This document shows, piece after piece, positions 1 through 9,138 of a DNA stretch of 64,000 nt (positions are counted from its first letter, which is position 1; every line of letters begins with the position of its first letter). The stretch is taken from the NCBI RefSeq assembly GCF_009690905.1, contig NZ_VOSW01000029.1, positions 30,503 through 94,502 on the forward strand, read 5' to 3'. This DNA is from Paraburkholderia madseniana (GTDB taxonomy: Bacteria > Pseudomonadota > Gammaproteobacteria > Burkholderiales > Burkholderiaceae). Below the pieces are notes generated by a model. That model was given only the letters and a program-made list of their open reading frames with translations, did not search any database and had not been told where the DNA came from. The position numbers and the translations under genes are program-made.

Positions 1-2546
1 ACCGCCCACCAGCTCTGATGATTTTCCGCGGGTTTCTTCAAGCGCGTGAGCACGGATTCGCCGAGCTCGATCTTGCGTTCGACCGGAATGCGTTCGAGCG
101 ACGCGCTTAGCCTGACCATGTCGGTGAAGCCGGTTTTCGACACGTCGAAGGGCAGTTTGTGACGCGATTGCGCGGCCGTTTGCAGATAGGCCATCGCGTC
201 GAGCACGCGTAGTTGCGCGCTTTCGTCGAGCCCGCCCGCCGCGCGGCGCCATAGCGTCCACCATTCCGACCACACCTGGCTTTCGTTGACGTACTGGATG
301 CCGTCGTCGAAGAGCGACCAGAGTTGCTCCACACGCCATTCGTCGAGCGGATAGCCGAAGCCGGGCCGCACGCAATAGCCTGCGAGATTCAGCCACAAGC
401 GTTCGTGGTCCGCCGAGCGCCGCCGGCGCCGCGCACGCTCCCACAGCGCGCCGAACAGTTCACGCAGCAGCGCGCTGTTCCAACCTTCGCGCGGGCCGAG
501 CAGTTGTTCGAGTTGCGAGCGCAGGCGTTTGATTTCTTTCGGGTCGACGTTTTGCGCGCGTGTGCCGAAGCAGCGGTCGATATGGTCGATCGCCTGGTCG
601 AGCGCGGGGTGCCGGGCTTGTGACGCATCCGCCGCCAGGTTCACCTGAGCATCTTCGCGGCGCAACTGGAATTCGAACAGCCAGCGCTGCGCCGGATTGT
701 CGAGCTCGATGCAGTGGACTTCGAGCGTGCCCACTTCCGTGAGAGAGGTTGCGATCTGTACCGCGGTTTCGCCGCGCGTCGTGCTCGCGCCGCGCTGTTG
801 CACGATCGTCGCAATAGGTGGCAGCCGAACGAAATCGCCTTGTGCAAGGTCGGCCATCTCGCCTGGTTGATAGATCGTATCCGCGCTTGAAGAGGCCAGG
901 TGAAAACGCACAGGGTGCCCGAGGCGCAGCGCGAATGTTCGGTCTTCGATCCGGATTTCGTGGCCTTCTTCGGTGCCGCGCGGCAGCAGGCAGATGCCGC
1001 GTTGCGCCGGTTCGGCGTCTCGTTCGTCATTGCCGGTTTCGTCGAGAACGAGGAAGTAACTGCGTGCCGAGCCGCCACCGATTTTCGGCGCCTGGCCAGC
1101 GCGCGCGAGGGCATAAGCGACCGCGCCGCGCGCCACGGCGACGTCGGGATTGTCGTTGTGCAGAACGTTGAGCGGTTCGCCGCGCCACGTGCCCAAAGTG
1201 CTGGACAGGCGTTGCGCGAGTGCTTCAGCGCGGAACACGCCGCCGTTCAGTAACAGCGTGTCGGGCACCGGCAACGGCTCGTCCTGAGCTTCGCCCGCAC
1301 CGGAGGGAAGCGCGGAGGAATCAGTAGCCGAACCCAGCGCCTTACGCGACTGCGCCGCGAAGCGATTCAGAAACGCCGCGATATGACGCGTGACCGCCGC
1401 ATCGGTGGCATAGGGCAGGCCGAACTCGACAATCGCGCCGCGCGGCCTGCCCGGCCGTTCGTTCGATGCCACCGCCGGAAAGAATCCGTCGACGATGATC
1501 TGCTCGACTTCCTCGCGCGTGACCTGCGCCGTGCGCGCGCCGCCGATCAGCTTCGAGCCTGCGCCGAGCAGCGTGATCGAAGCCGACTCCGGCGCGTCTG
1601 GGCCGAGCAGTTGTTCCTTCGCGCCGCGGCAACGCTCGACCAGTTGCGAGAGGCTCGCCGCCGATAGACGCGTGCGCTCGTTGCCCGCTTGAGGCAAACG
1701 CGCCTCGACGCGATGCGCGAGCGCGAGATCCATGTTGTCGCCGCCGAGCATCAGATGGTTGCCCACACCGATACGCGTGAGCTCCGGCTCGCCGTCACGC
1801 ATGCGGACTTCAATCAGCGTGAGGTCGGTGGTGCCGCCGCCCACGTCGCAGATCAGTACGAGTCGCGTGTCCGCCAGTTCGGTCGCAAGGCTTTCGCGAT
1901 GATGAAACAGCCAGTCGTAGAACGCGGCCTGCGGTTCTTCGAGCAGCCTTAATGTGGGCAGGCCCGCCATCCGCGCTGCTTCCACCGTCAGCGCTCGTGC
2001 GCCTTCGTCGAAAGAAGCGGGCACCGTCAGCACGATGTCTTGCGCTTCGAGTGGCGCGTCGGGAAAGCGTTGATTCCAGGCCGCCCGCACGTGCGCCAGA
2101 TAGCTCGCGCTGGCTTCGACCGGCGAGACCTTGCGGACATCGTCCGCGGCGCCCCACGGCAGGATCGGCGCGACCCGGTCCACCGACGCGTGCGACAGCC
2201 AGCTTTTCGCACTCGCCACCAGCCGTCCCGGCACCTGGCCGCCGAGCGCACGCGCGAGCCTCCCGATTACTACTGGCGGATCCTGCTGATTTTCGACAGC
2301 TTTATCGATCGAACCGTCAGGCGCGCTCCACGGCAACTGCAAATCGCCCGCACTCAGCTCGCCCGGCGCCGCGTGATACCGCACCGAAGGCAGCAGCGGC
2401 CGTGAGGAGACTTCGCCGAGACTCACCAACTGATCGATCTCGAAGACGCGAATCTCCTGCGAGCCTGCCGCAGCATAGGCCAGCACCGTGTTACTGGTGC
2501 CGAGATCAATGCCGACGCTGTAGCGCTTCAGCTTCACTTCAGTCAT
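1..2546 (-). CDS. Hsp70-family ATPase with DUF3731-type C-terminal region (3' end missing)
   Basis: DnaK-related protein, about 848 residues visible, cut by the left edge. The N-terminus carries the Hsp70 phosphate-1 motif VGIDLGTSNTVLAY at residues 11-24 (with Ser instead of the usual second Thr); phosphate-2 (DVGGGTTDLTLIEV) and the adenosine motif (LLNGGVF) follow, so an actin-like ATPase fold is intact. After about residue 590 the sequence becomes helical, rich in Arg and Trp (for example LLRELFGALWERARRRRR), matching the region known as DUF3731 in DNA-K related proteins instead of a DnaK substrate-binding domain. The start ATG overlaps the stop of the preceding Hsp70 gene as ATGA, so the two are translationally coupled. 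The client is unknown; no DnaJ or GrpE lies nearby. Confidence 0.9.
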   Translation of the reverse strand, partial: MTEVKLKRYSVGIDLGTSNTVLAYAAAGSQEIRVFEIDQLVSLGEVSSRPLLPSVRYHAAPGELSAGDLQLPWSAPDGSIDKAVENQQDPPVVIGRLARALGGQVPGRLVASAKSWLSHASVDRVAPILPWGAADDVRKVSPVEASASYLAHVRAAWNQRFPDAPLEAQDIVLTVPASFDEGARALTVEAARMAGLPTLRLLEEPQAAFYDWLFHHRESLATELADTRLVLICDVGGGTTDLTLIEVRMRDGEPELTRIGVGNHLMLGGDNMDLALAHRVEARLPQAGNERTRLSAASLSQLVERCRGAKEQLLGPDAPESASITLLGAGSKLIGGARTAQVTREEVEQIIVDGFFPAVASNERPGRPRGAIVEFGLPYATDAAVTRHIAAFLNRFAAQSRKALGSATDSSALPSGAGEAQDEPLPVPDTLLLNGGVFRAEALAQRLSSTLGTWRGEPLNVLHNDNPDVAVARGAVAYALARAGQAPKIGGGSARSYFLVLDETGNDERDAEPAQRGICLLPRGTEEGHEIRIEDRTFALRLGHPVRFHLASSSADTIYQPGEMADLAQGDFVRLPPIATIVQQRGASTTRGETAVQIATSLTEVGTLEVHCIELDNPAQRWLFEFQLRREDAQVNLAADASQARHPALDQAIDHIDRCFGTRAQNVDPKEIKRLRSQLEQLLGPREGWNSALLRELFGALWERARRRRRSADHERLWLNLAGYCVRPGFGYPLDEWRVEQLWSLFDDGIQYVNESQVWSEWWTLWRRAAGGLDESAQLRVLDAMAYLQTAAQSRHKLPFDVSKTGFTDMVRLSASLERIPVERKIELGESVLTRLKKPAENHQSWWA

Positions 2547-4393
2547 GCATTGGCGTTGCCGCGCACGTCGAACTCGACCTTCCAGCGTTCGTCGGTGCCG
2601 CGCGGCACGGCTTCGAGTTCGAGCGTGCCGGCTTCCGTCACGCGCGCACGCAGCTTCACCGGCACGACTTCACCAGCGGTGCGGCCGGCGGACGGCAGCG
2701 TCGCCTGGATTTCCTCCAGTTCCTGCAACTCCTCGGGCCCCCAGAAGTCGAGCAGCGTGCCGACCTGATCCTGACGACGCACCGACGATCCGAAGAAACG
2801 GAAGTGCACCGGCTCGCCGACGACCAGGCCGAACTCCTGCGCCGGCAGTTCGGCGTCCGTACCTTCCTCCATGCCGAACGGCGCGACGCACAGCGCCTGC
2901 ACCGGCGGCTCGAGACCGGGGACGGCGGGCATCGCCGATTCGATGGCGATGTAGTACGCGCGTGCGGTGCCGCCACGAATACGCACGCCCTGGCCGCGCC
3001 GTACATAGCCGTAATAAGCCGCGCCGCGCGCGACGGCGAGATCGAGATCCGCGCCTTCGAGCAGGCGTGCCTGCGGCGCACCTTCGGCACCGAGCCAGCC
3101 ATTGAGCGTGCCCATGATCCGCTCGACCAGCAGCGGCGACTTGAACACGCCGCCGTTGAAGAGCACTGCAGTGGGGTGCAGGAAAGTCGCGCCTTCCGTC
3201 GTGACGATATCGCGCAAGCCTTCGAGTTCGGCCAACGCACCCACCTGACGGCCAAGGAAGGCCGCCAGATGCCGCGTGATGCCCGCGTCCTGCGCATACG
3301 GCAGGCCGAGTTGCGTCAGACCGGCACGCGCACGACTGACCGGACGCGCTGCACTATCCACCTGCGGGAAGAAACCTTCGAGGATCGTTTGGGTCAACTC
3401 CGCGCGCGTGAGTTCGGTGCGAATCGAGCCGCCGATCAGCTTCGAGCCGCGGCTCGGCACGACGAGCGGCACGGTATCGGTCGACGGATCGCTGAGCAGC
3501 GTTTCCTTCGCCGAGCGGCAGGCATAGGTGAGGGCGCGCAGTTGCCACGCGTCGGCCTGGGTACCCTGCGCGGCAAGTTTGCGCGCGACCACGTGGGCAA
3601 GCGCGAGGTCCATGTTGTCGCCGCCGAGCAGAATGTGTTCGCCGACCGCGACGCGATGCAGTTCGAGATTGCCTTCGCGCTCGATCACGGCGATCAGCGA
3701 GAGGTCGGTCGTGCCGCCGCCCACGTCGACCACGAGAATGATGTCGCCGACCTTGACCTGCTTGCGCCATTGGCCGCCGCTCTTCTGAATCCAGCTATAG
3801 AGCGCGGCTTGCGGTTCTTCGAGCAACGTCATACGTCCGTAACCGGCGGCTTCCGCTGCTTCGGCGGTCAACTCGCGTGCGGCCGGATCGAACGATGCAG
3901 GGATCGTTACCGTGATGTCTTGCTGGCTGAACGGTGCGTCCGGATGCGCGTGATCCCACGCTTCGCGCAGGTGCGTCAGATAGCGCACCGAGCTTTCGAG
4001 CGGCGACACGCGAGCGACTTCAGGCGGCGCGTCGTTCGGCAGAATCGCCGCGCGACGATCGACGCCGGGATGGCACAGCCAGCTCTTGGCGCTCGACACG
4101 AGCCGAATCGGCGTGGCCGCGCCGCGGCTGCGGGCGAACTCGCCGACTGCGAATTCGCGCTGGCCGGTCCACGGGAGGTACAGGTCGCCGGAGGCGAGTT
4201 CGTCCGGATGCGGCAGGTAGAGGAACGAGGGCAGCAGATCGAGGTTGTCGATCGCGCCGGGACCGGTAAGTTGAGCGACCGGCAGCACGCCTTGGGCGGT
4301 CTTTTCACCATCGCTGGCCGTGGTGTCCACGTAGGACAGCGCGCAGTGCGTGGTGCCTAGATCGATACCGATTGAAAAGCGTGCGTCGCTCAT
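2543..4393 (-). CDS. Hsp70-family protein (second, shorter paralogue)
   Basis: Complete 616-residue Hsp70-like ATPase. It has GIDLGTTHCALSYVD near residues 9-23, VVDVGGGTTDLSLI near 220, and the adenosine motif FNGGVFKSPLLVERI near 410. The final ~100 residues form a short beta-rich tail instead of a full DnaK lid, so it is not DnaK itself. It is closely related to the downstream partner gene but lacks that protein's DUF3731-like extension. The start ATG shares four bases (ATGA) with the stop of the DUF2760 gene and its own stop shares ATGA with the next gene, giving a tightly coupled three-gene operon. Probably a cytosolic specialised chaperone pair; the function is inferred from fold only. 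Confidence 0.92.
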   Translation of the reverse strand: MSDARFSIGIDLGTTHCALSYVDTTASDGEKTAQGVLPVAQLTGPGAIDNLDLLPSFLYLPHPDELASGDLYLPWTGQREFAVGEFARSRGAATPIRLVSSAKSWLCHPGVDRRAAILPNDAPPEVARVSPLESSVRYLTHLREAWDHAHPDAPFSQQDITVTIPASFDPAARELTAEAAEAAGYGRMTLLEEPQAALYSWIQKSGGQWRKQVKVGDIILVVDVGGGTTDLSLIAVIEREGNLELHRVAVGEHILLGGDNMDLALAHVVARKLAAQGTQADAWQLRALTYACRSAKETLLSDPSTDTVPLVVPSRGSKLIGGSIRTELTRAELTQTILEGFFPQVDSAARPVSRARAGLTQLGLPYAQDAGITRHLAAFLGRQVGALAELEGLRDIVTTEGATFLHPTAVLFNGGVFKSPLLVERIMGTLNGWLGAEGAPQARLLEGADLDLAVARGAAYYGYVRRGQGVRIRGGTARAYYIAIESAMPAVPGLEPPVQALCVAPFGMEEGTDAELPAQEFGLVVGEPVHFRFFGSSVRRQDQVGTLLDFWGPEELQELEEIQATLPSAGRTAGEVVPVKLRARVTEAGTLELEAVPRGTDERWKVEFDVRGNANA

Positions 4394-4986
4394 AGCTCCA
4401 CCTCGGCCGGTGCGATTACCTTGGCGTTATGGCTGTCGGTCAGCTTCGGCAGACGCACTTCGTCGACACGCCAGCCGCGGTGGCTGATGCTGCCGTTAAA
4501 CGGCGCCTTGCCGACCACATTGCCGGTCAGGCGAATCGAGGTGGCGTCGAAACCTTCGGCCAGCGTCACGCGGCTGCCTTCGGCTTCGTCGCGCACCGGA
4601 CGGATCGTGAAATGCTCGCGCAGCGTCGTGCGGCAGCCGTCGTGCACGAGGCGGGCGGCGGCGCCGATGTCGGCGTCGCTATAGGCCTTGATATCTTCTT
4701 CGACGAAATCGATGAAGCGCGCGTCGCGTTGCAGCAGGCCAAGCAGTTGGAGTGCGGCGTCCGGGCTCGCTTCTTTCAGCGTGGGCGCCGGTTGCGGGGC
4801 TGGAGCCGGTGCCGCGGCAGGAGCGGGCGTGGGTGCGGGTGCAGCGCTCGCGGCAGCGACGCCACCTGCGTCGCCGTTACGCAGACGCAGCACCCCGGCG
4901 GCGAATTCGCCATCGCCGAGGATGCTGAAAAACGTACTGACGGCAAGTGAAATCCTGCCGAGGAAAGACGGGTTCGAATCGGTCAT
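4390..4986 (-). CDS. DUF2760 domain-containing protein
   Basis: 198 residues. The N-terminal FLGRISLAVSTFFSILGDGE segment is amphipathic, followed by an Ala/Pro-rich linker (about residues 43-70) and a C-terminal globular part with LLGLLQRDARFIDFVEEDI and a conserved-looking ending in ISHRGWRVDEVRLP. This layout matches the DUF2760 family, which is regularly found as the first gene in front of paired Hsp70-like genes. It may be the client or adaptor of the two downstream ATPases; that is inference from operon structure. An Ala/Pro linker implies a flexible tether between membrane- or partner-binding N-terminus and the C-terminal domain. Confidence 0.85.
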   Translation of the reverse strand: MTDSNPSFLGRISLAVSTFFSILGDGEFAAGVLRLRNGDAGGVAAASAAPAPTPAPAAAPAPAPQPAPTLKEASPDAALQLLGLLQRDARFIDFVEEDIKAYSDADIGAAARLVHDGCRTTLREHFTIRPVRDEAEGSRVTLAEGFDATSIRLTGNVVGKAPFNGSISHRGWRVDEVRLPKLTDSHNAKVIAPAEVEL

Positions 4987-5099
4987 GAATGCTCCTGAGG
5001 GGCTCTGTTAAAGGACGAGCTGTCCTGGCTGCGCCGCAAGCGACGAGCCCGGCGTGCCTGATTGGCGTGCTGGGCCGTCGTCATGCGTCATTGCGAGGG

Positions 5100-5165
5100 T
5101 CGGCGGCAAGCCTGCCGCCGAGGTCTGATTCATCCGGATTCGCGGCGCGTTTTGCGCGCGCAAAA
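5100..5165. repeat. Two inverted repeats in the DUF2760/LysR intergenic gap
   Basis: Within the 295-base gap (4987-5281) there is a 9-bp stem with 4-base loop at 5100-5121 (CGGCGGCA / TGCCGCCG plus a T-A pair) and a perfect 16-bp palindrome TTTTGCGCGCGCAAAA at 5150-5165. Neither is followed by a T-run, so they are not classic intrinsic terminators. The gap must hold the promoter of the DUF2760-Hsp70 operon and the 3' end of the LysR transcript; the palindrome is a possible operator. Confidence 0.4.
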
Positions 5166-5281
5166 CCGGTATTTTGCCTTGTCGCGCGCTCGACGCGGGC
5201 AAAGGCGGGAATTCTAGCGGCTAATGGGTGGAGATTGGCGGGTGGCGCAGGCCGTCTTCCGGATGTACCCGGCTGCCCATT

Positions 5282-6178
5282 TCACGCGGCGTGCGGCCCG
5301 AATTCGGCCACCACCTGATCGATAAACGCGCGCAATTTCGGGGTGGCGCGGCTGGCCGGAAACACCAGATGCATGGGTCGCGCGGGTGCTTCGTAGCCGT
5401 TCAGCAGGCGTACCAGCCGGCCCGCGGCGAGTTCGTCCTTCACCGCCACTTCGGGCGCGAGGATCACGCCGCCGCCATTGAGGGCCGCGGCCAGCAGCGC
5501 TTTCACGTCGTTGGCCTGAAAGCGGCCTGAGATCGGCACCACGTGTTCGCCCTGGGCATCGGCGAAATGCCATTCGGTTTGAACCGGCAGGCTCGTATAG
5601 ACGAAGCTCAGGCACTCGTGCTCCGCCAGCGCTTGCGGCGTCTGCGGCTCGCCGCGCTCGGCCAGGTAGTCAGGCGACGCGCAGGCAATCAGCCGGTACG
5701 GCATCAACTGTCGGGCGATCAACGACGAATCCGACAGCGAGCCGAGACGGATCGCGGCTTCATAGCCTTCGTCGATCAGATCGACGAAGCGGTCGGTCAG
5801 CGCCAACTCGACCCGTACCTCGGGATTGGCCTTCAGGTAGCGCGTGATCATCGGCGCGAGACAGCAGGTGCTGAAGGTCACTGGCGCGGTGATGCGCAGA
5901 CGCCCGCGCGGCGAGGCAGACAGCTCCTGCGCGACCGATTCGGCCGCGTCGGCATCCGCCAGCAGTGCCTTGCAGCGTTCGTAGAAAATCTGGCCGATCT
6001 CCGTGAGGCTCTGGCGGCGCGTGGTCCGGTTAAGCAAACGCGCGCCGACGCGCTCCTCCAGCGTACTGACATGCTTGCCGGCCATCTGCGCGGAGATGCC
6101 GAAGGCGAGCGCAGCCGCGGCGAACGAGCCGCTGTCGGCGGTTTTCACGAACACGGCCATGCTGGTCAAGCGGTCCAT
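5282..6178 (-). CDS. LysR-family transcriptional regulator
   Basis: 298 residues, normal for the family. The N-terminal winged helix-turn-helix spans residues 1-60 (MDRLTSMAVFVKTADSGSF, then AAAALAFGISAQMAGKHVS as the recognition region, and LLNRTTRRQSLTE as the wing). The C-terminal effector domain contains the SDSSLIARQL and YAAIRLG-type stretches of the CrgA/DmlR group. It is divergent from the NADP-binding reductase gene at 6312 with 133 bases between the starts, the usual arrangement for control of the neighbour and of itself. The inducer is unknown. Confidence 0.92.
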   Translation of the reverse strand: MDRLTSMAVFVKTADSGSFAAAALAFGISAQMAGKHVSTLEERVGARLLNRTTRRQSLTEIGQIFYERCKALLADADAAESVAQELSASPRGRLRITAPVTFSTCCLAPMITRYLKANPEVRVELALTDRFVDLIDEGYEAAIRLGSLSDSSLIARQLMPYRLIACASPDYLAERGEPQTPQALAEHECLSFVYTSLPVQTEWHFADAQGEHVVPISGRFQANDVKALLAAALNGGGVILAPEVAVKDELAAGRLVRLLNGYEAPARPMHLVFPASRATPKLRAFIDQVVAEFGPHAA

Positions 6179-6311
6179 GATTCACCACTGCTGGTTTCGA
6201 CAGTCATCAAACTACGCCTGTTTATCCGATTGAAGTTTTGAATCATAGTGCTTCTCACCGATGGGCGGGCGCTCAACCGAGTGCTCCGCGGATAAACATG
6301 GAGTGTGAAAC

Positions 6312-6971
6312 ATGAAGATAGGCATTCTCGGCGCCGGCTTTCTCGGCCGCGCGATGGCGACCGTCGCGAAGATCCATGGTCACGAAGTCATGATCAGTAA
6401 TTCCCGTGATCCGCGAACTTTGATCAGTACGGCCGCGGCGCTTGGCTGCGCGCTCGGCACGGCTGAAGAGGCGGCGAAGTTCGGCGACGTGGTGGTGGTG
6501 ACCGTGCCGTTCAGCAACATTGGCGCGCTGCCGGTTGCGGCACTCGACGGCAAGATCGTGATCGACACGTGCAACTACTATCCCGACCGCGACGGCCACA
6601 TCGAGGCGCTCGACAGTCGCTCGACGACCACCAGTCAGATGCTGGCCGCCGCGTTGCCTGGCGCGAAGGTGGTCAAGGCCTTCAACGCGATTCTGGCGAG
6701 GGACCTCGAAACGGACGGCAAGCCTGCCGATGCGCCGAACCGCCGGGCATTGCCGTTCGCGAGCGATGACGAGCAGGCCAAGCACGTCGTGCGCGGGCTT
6801 CTCGATCAGTTCGGCTTCGATCCAGTCGATGCCGGTGCGCTCACCGACAGTTGGCGCTTCGAGCGTGCGAAGCCGGTCTATTGCATTGCGCTGGATCGCG
6901 CGGGCATCGTTGAAGGATTGGCGGCGGCGCAGCGGGACGTCGAGTTGCCGCATGGATCGTGGCGGCATTGA
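6312..6971 (+). CDS. NADP(H)-binding reductase (F420-dependent NADP reductase-like)
   Basis: 219 residues. It begins with the Rossmann motif MKIGILGAGFLGRAMA and continues with ISNSRDP, where the Arg after the second beta strand suits NADP rather than NAD. DVVVVTVPF and KIVIDTCNYYPDRDGHIE match the short NADPH-dependent F420 reductase-like family (NpdG fold). The C-terminus has the AKPVYCIALDRAGI segment. This family in proteobacteria often acts as a small NADPH-dependent oxidoreductase without F420. The gene is monocistronic and divergent from the LysR gene, its likely regulator. Start is the ATG after GGAGTG at 6299-6304. Confidence 0.85.
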   Translation: MKIGILGAGFLGRAMATVAKIHGHEVMISNSRDPRTLISTAAALGCALGTAEEAAKFGDVVVVTVPFSNIGALPVAALDGKIVIDTCNYYPDRDGHIEALDSRSTTTSQMLAAALPGAKVVKAFNAILARDLETDGKPADAPNRRALPFASDDEQAKHVVRGLLDQFGFDPVDAGALTDSWRFERAKPVYCIALDRAGIVEGLAAAQRDVELPHGSWRH

Positions 6972-7025
6972 GGGGAGCGTGGCGATGTGTTCCCAAAATT
7001 AAATCGATGTGCGACTATGCCCTCC

Positions 7026-7106
7026 ATGGAATCCCGTAACGTACTGTTCATCTTTTACCACCATCACGGTCGCATGCAGTTGCGCCGTGGTTCGTTACGT
7101 CCATAG
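7026..7106 (+). CDS. Leader peptide ORF with three consecutive histidine codons
   Basis: A 26-codon ORF (ATG 7026, TAG 7104) encoding a peptide with LFIFYHHHGRMQLRRG in its middle. The His codons are CAC CAT CAC at 7059-7067. It ends 45 bases before a strong intrinsic terminator and 97 bases before the HisRS-like gene. Position, length and the run of one amino acid match ribosome-sensing leader peptides such as HisL, and the amino acid matches the family of the downstream gene. An in-frame upstream ATG at 7017 is also possible; no strong ribosome-binding site is visible, which weakens the call. Two Phe and one Tyr codon precede the His run, so sensing of aromatic amino acids is an alternative. 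Confidence 0.65.
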   Translation: MESRNVLFIFYHHHGRMQLRRGSLRP

Positions 7107-7177
7107 CAGGGAATCGGGACTTTACTGATCCCGTTTCGTGCACCAACGACCAAGGCGCCCCCAGGGCGCCTTTTTTT
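7035..7177 (+). promoter_or_regulatory. Putative histidine-responsive transcription attenuator (pause hairpin / antiterminator / terminator)
   Basis: Mutually exclusive pairings are visible. Segment 1 CGTAACG (7035-7041) pairs with segment 2 CGTTACG (7093-7099). Segment 2, extended as GCGCCGTGGTTCGT (7082-7095), can instead pair with segment 3 ACGACCAAGGCGC (7146-7158), giving 12 pairs with one mismatch and one bulge. Segment 3 also forms the 5' arm of the terminator at 7152-7177. A ribosome stalled on the His codons (7059-7067) would mask segment 1, free segment 2 and favour the antiterminator. An extra hairpin CGGGA/TCCCG lies at 7115-7133. This is the standard amino-acid attenuation logic; the assignment to His is inferred from codons and gene context. 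Confidence 0.7.
7152..7177 (+). terminator. Intrinsic terminator of the attenuator
   Basis: Perfect 9-bp stem AAGGCGCCC (7152-7160) / GGGCGCCTT (7164-7172) with a three-base loop CCA, overlapping a run of seven T (7171-7177). It sits 25 bases upstream of the HisRS-like start codon and downstream of the leader stop, so it can only act as a regulated terminator for that gene. Confidence 0.88.
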
Positions 7178-7202
7178 ATTTCTACGCACAAGAGGACCAG
7201 AC

Positions 7203-7845
7203 ATGACCATGATCCGTGGAACCCGTTTTATCGTCGGAACCGAAGCCGCGCAGATTCGTGCACTCGAAAATCGCTTCCGGAGCTACCTTCATTGAAGCCG
7301 GGGCAGAGGAGGCGATCGTTCCTGCGCTGTGGGGACAAGACACCTTCATCCAGAAAGCCGGTGGCAGTGAGGTCATCGGGCAGATGTGGGCTTTCCCGGA
7401 CAAGAAAGGCAGACCCTGCTGTCTGATCCCGGAAGCGACAGCGCTGTTCCAGGAGCGCTGCAAGGAATTGCTGGGACGGCAAACGGAGCGCATGGTGTTC
7501 TACGTCGCGCGGTGCTATCGGTATGAGCGGCCTCAGGCAGGCCGTTACCGCGAATTCTCGCAACTCGGCTTCGAATATCTTTGCCCGGATCCGCAACGGG
7601 CCAACGTGCGCAGTCAGGAGATCGTGGCGGGTTTTCTGGATTCCTTCGGACTGCGCTACGAAATCGACAGTTCGGCTCGACGCGGTCTTAGCTATTACCT
7701 GAACGGCATGGGCTTCGAGATGCGCTGCACCGAACTCGGCGCGCAACAGCAGATCGTCGGCGGTGGGGCGTATCGGGAAGGTGCGGGTTTTGGCATCGGC
7801 GCAGAACGGTTGCTGCTGGCGATGGTGGCTCAAGGAATCGTATAG
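7203..7845 (+). pseudogene. Compact histidyl-tRNA synthetase-core paralogue, single-base frameshift
   Basis: Two overlapping frames together encode one ~214-residue class II synthetase-like core. Frame one starts at ATG 7203 (AGAGGA at 7191-7196) and reads MIRGTRFIVGTEAAQIRALE before hitting TGA at 7293. The next frame, from about 7288, continues with IEAGAEEAIVPALWGQDTF. Removing one base near 7287-7290 restores RSYL-IEAG. Motif 2 is clear (RCYRYERPQAGRYREF from ~7510), as are a His-binding-like RRGLSYYLNG and motif 3 GFGIGAERLLLAM (~7786). The insertion domain and anticodon-binding domain of HisRS are absent, so it is a HisZ-like or free-standing catalytic core. Whether the frameshift is real or a sequencing error cannot be told here; an internal start at 7216 would give a 209-residue protein with an aberrant N-terminus. 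Confidence 0.8.
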
Positions 7846-7849
7846 AGGG

Positions 7850-9138
7850 CTAACTCATCGCATCGAGCAACCCATACCACGCAACCCCGGCGCTGATATA
7901 AAAGCGCTGAAGCGCATGCAGCGGGATCCGTCGGATTGATGTCGGCGGCAACGGCAGTCCACGCGTCGCGCCTGCCAGATGCGCGGCGAGGTGTTTGCCG
8001 AGCGTCGTTGCCATCGCGATGCCGCGGCCGTTGTAGCCCAGCGCGATCGTCAGCCCCGGTGCGGGCAGGTGAACATGCGGCAGGAAATCCCGCGTGATGG
8101 CGATGCGCCCGGCCCAGCGATACTCGTACTCGACGTCCGCCAGTTGCGGGTACAACAATCTGGCCGCACGTTCGAGGTGTGCCCAGTCCGCCGCGCCGCG
8201 TGGTTCGCGAAAAGGTCCGCGGCCGCCGATCAACAGGCGGCCTTCGCTGTCGCGCCGGAAGTACAGCAGCAAGCGCCGCGAATCCGACGCCACTTCGCGC
8301 CCGGGCAGGATGCTTGCGCTGATCCTCGCGGCCAGCGGCTTCGTCGCCACGATGAAGCTGTTCGCCGCGATCACCGACTGCGCGATCCCCGGCCACAGCG
8401 AATCGCTGTATCCGTTGGTTGCAAGCAGGACCTGACTCGCGTCGATGGTCGGTCCTTGAGCCGTGTGAATGCGCCATCCATCGGCGCGCTGTTCGAGGCG
8501 GTTCGCGACCGTCGCGCCGTGAATCGCCACGCCACGCGCGAGGGCAGCGCGCGCAAGTCCCCGCGCGTAGCTGAGCGGTTGCACGCTGCCCGCGCGGCGG
8601 TCCACCCATCCCCCGACAAACGCATCCGTTCCAAGCCGCTGCGCAATCTGCGCGCGATCGAGCAACTCGACGCGCGCGCCACGCGATTCCCACTGGCGCG
8701 CACGCGCATGCAGCGTATCGAGCAGCCTGGTCGAATGCGTGGGCTGAATCCAGCCGGCGCGTGTCGCATCGCATGCAATATCGTGGCGCTCGATCAGATC
8801 GAACACCGTCTCGGCTGCGCCGCCCGCCATCCTGACGAGCGCGTCGCCGTCGTCCGGGCCGAAACGGCGCATGAGCTCGTCGGGGTCGTACTTGAGACCC
8901 GGAATCACCTGTCCACCATTGCGTCCCGATGCGCCCCAGCCCGGCTCGTTCGCATCGATCACGCAGACGTCCATGCCGAGTTCGCTCAAATGCAGCGCCG
9001 TGGATAAACCCGTGTAACCCGCGCCCACAATAGCCACCTGGACACGCTTCGATGCATCGAGAGGCGGCGTGCGCACCGCGGCCTCAGCGGTGGCAGCCCA
9101 GAGCGACGGCGGCAACGGCTGGCCGGCTTCTACTGACT

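Noticed and set aside
1952..4360. Very long plus-strand open frame (802 codons) opposite the Hsp70 genes
   Set aside because: It is the antisense of two clear Hsp70 genes, Arg/Ala/His-rich with no motif; a high-GC shadow frame.
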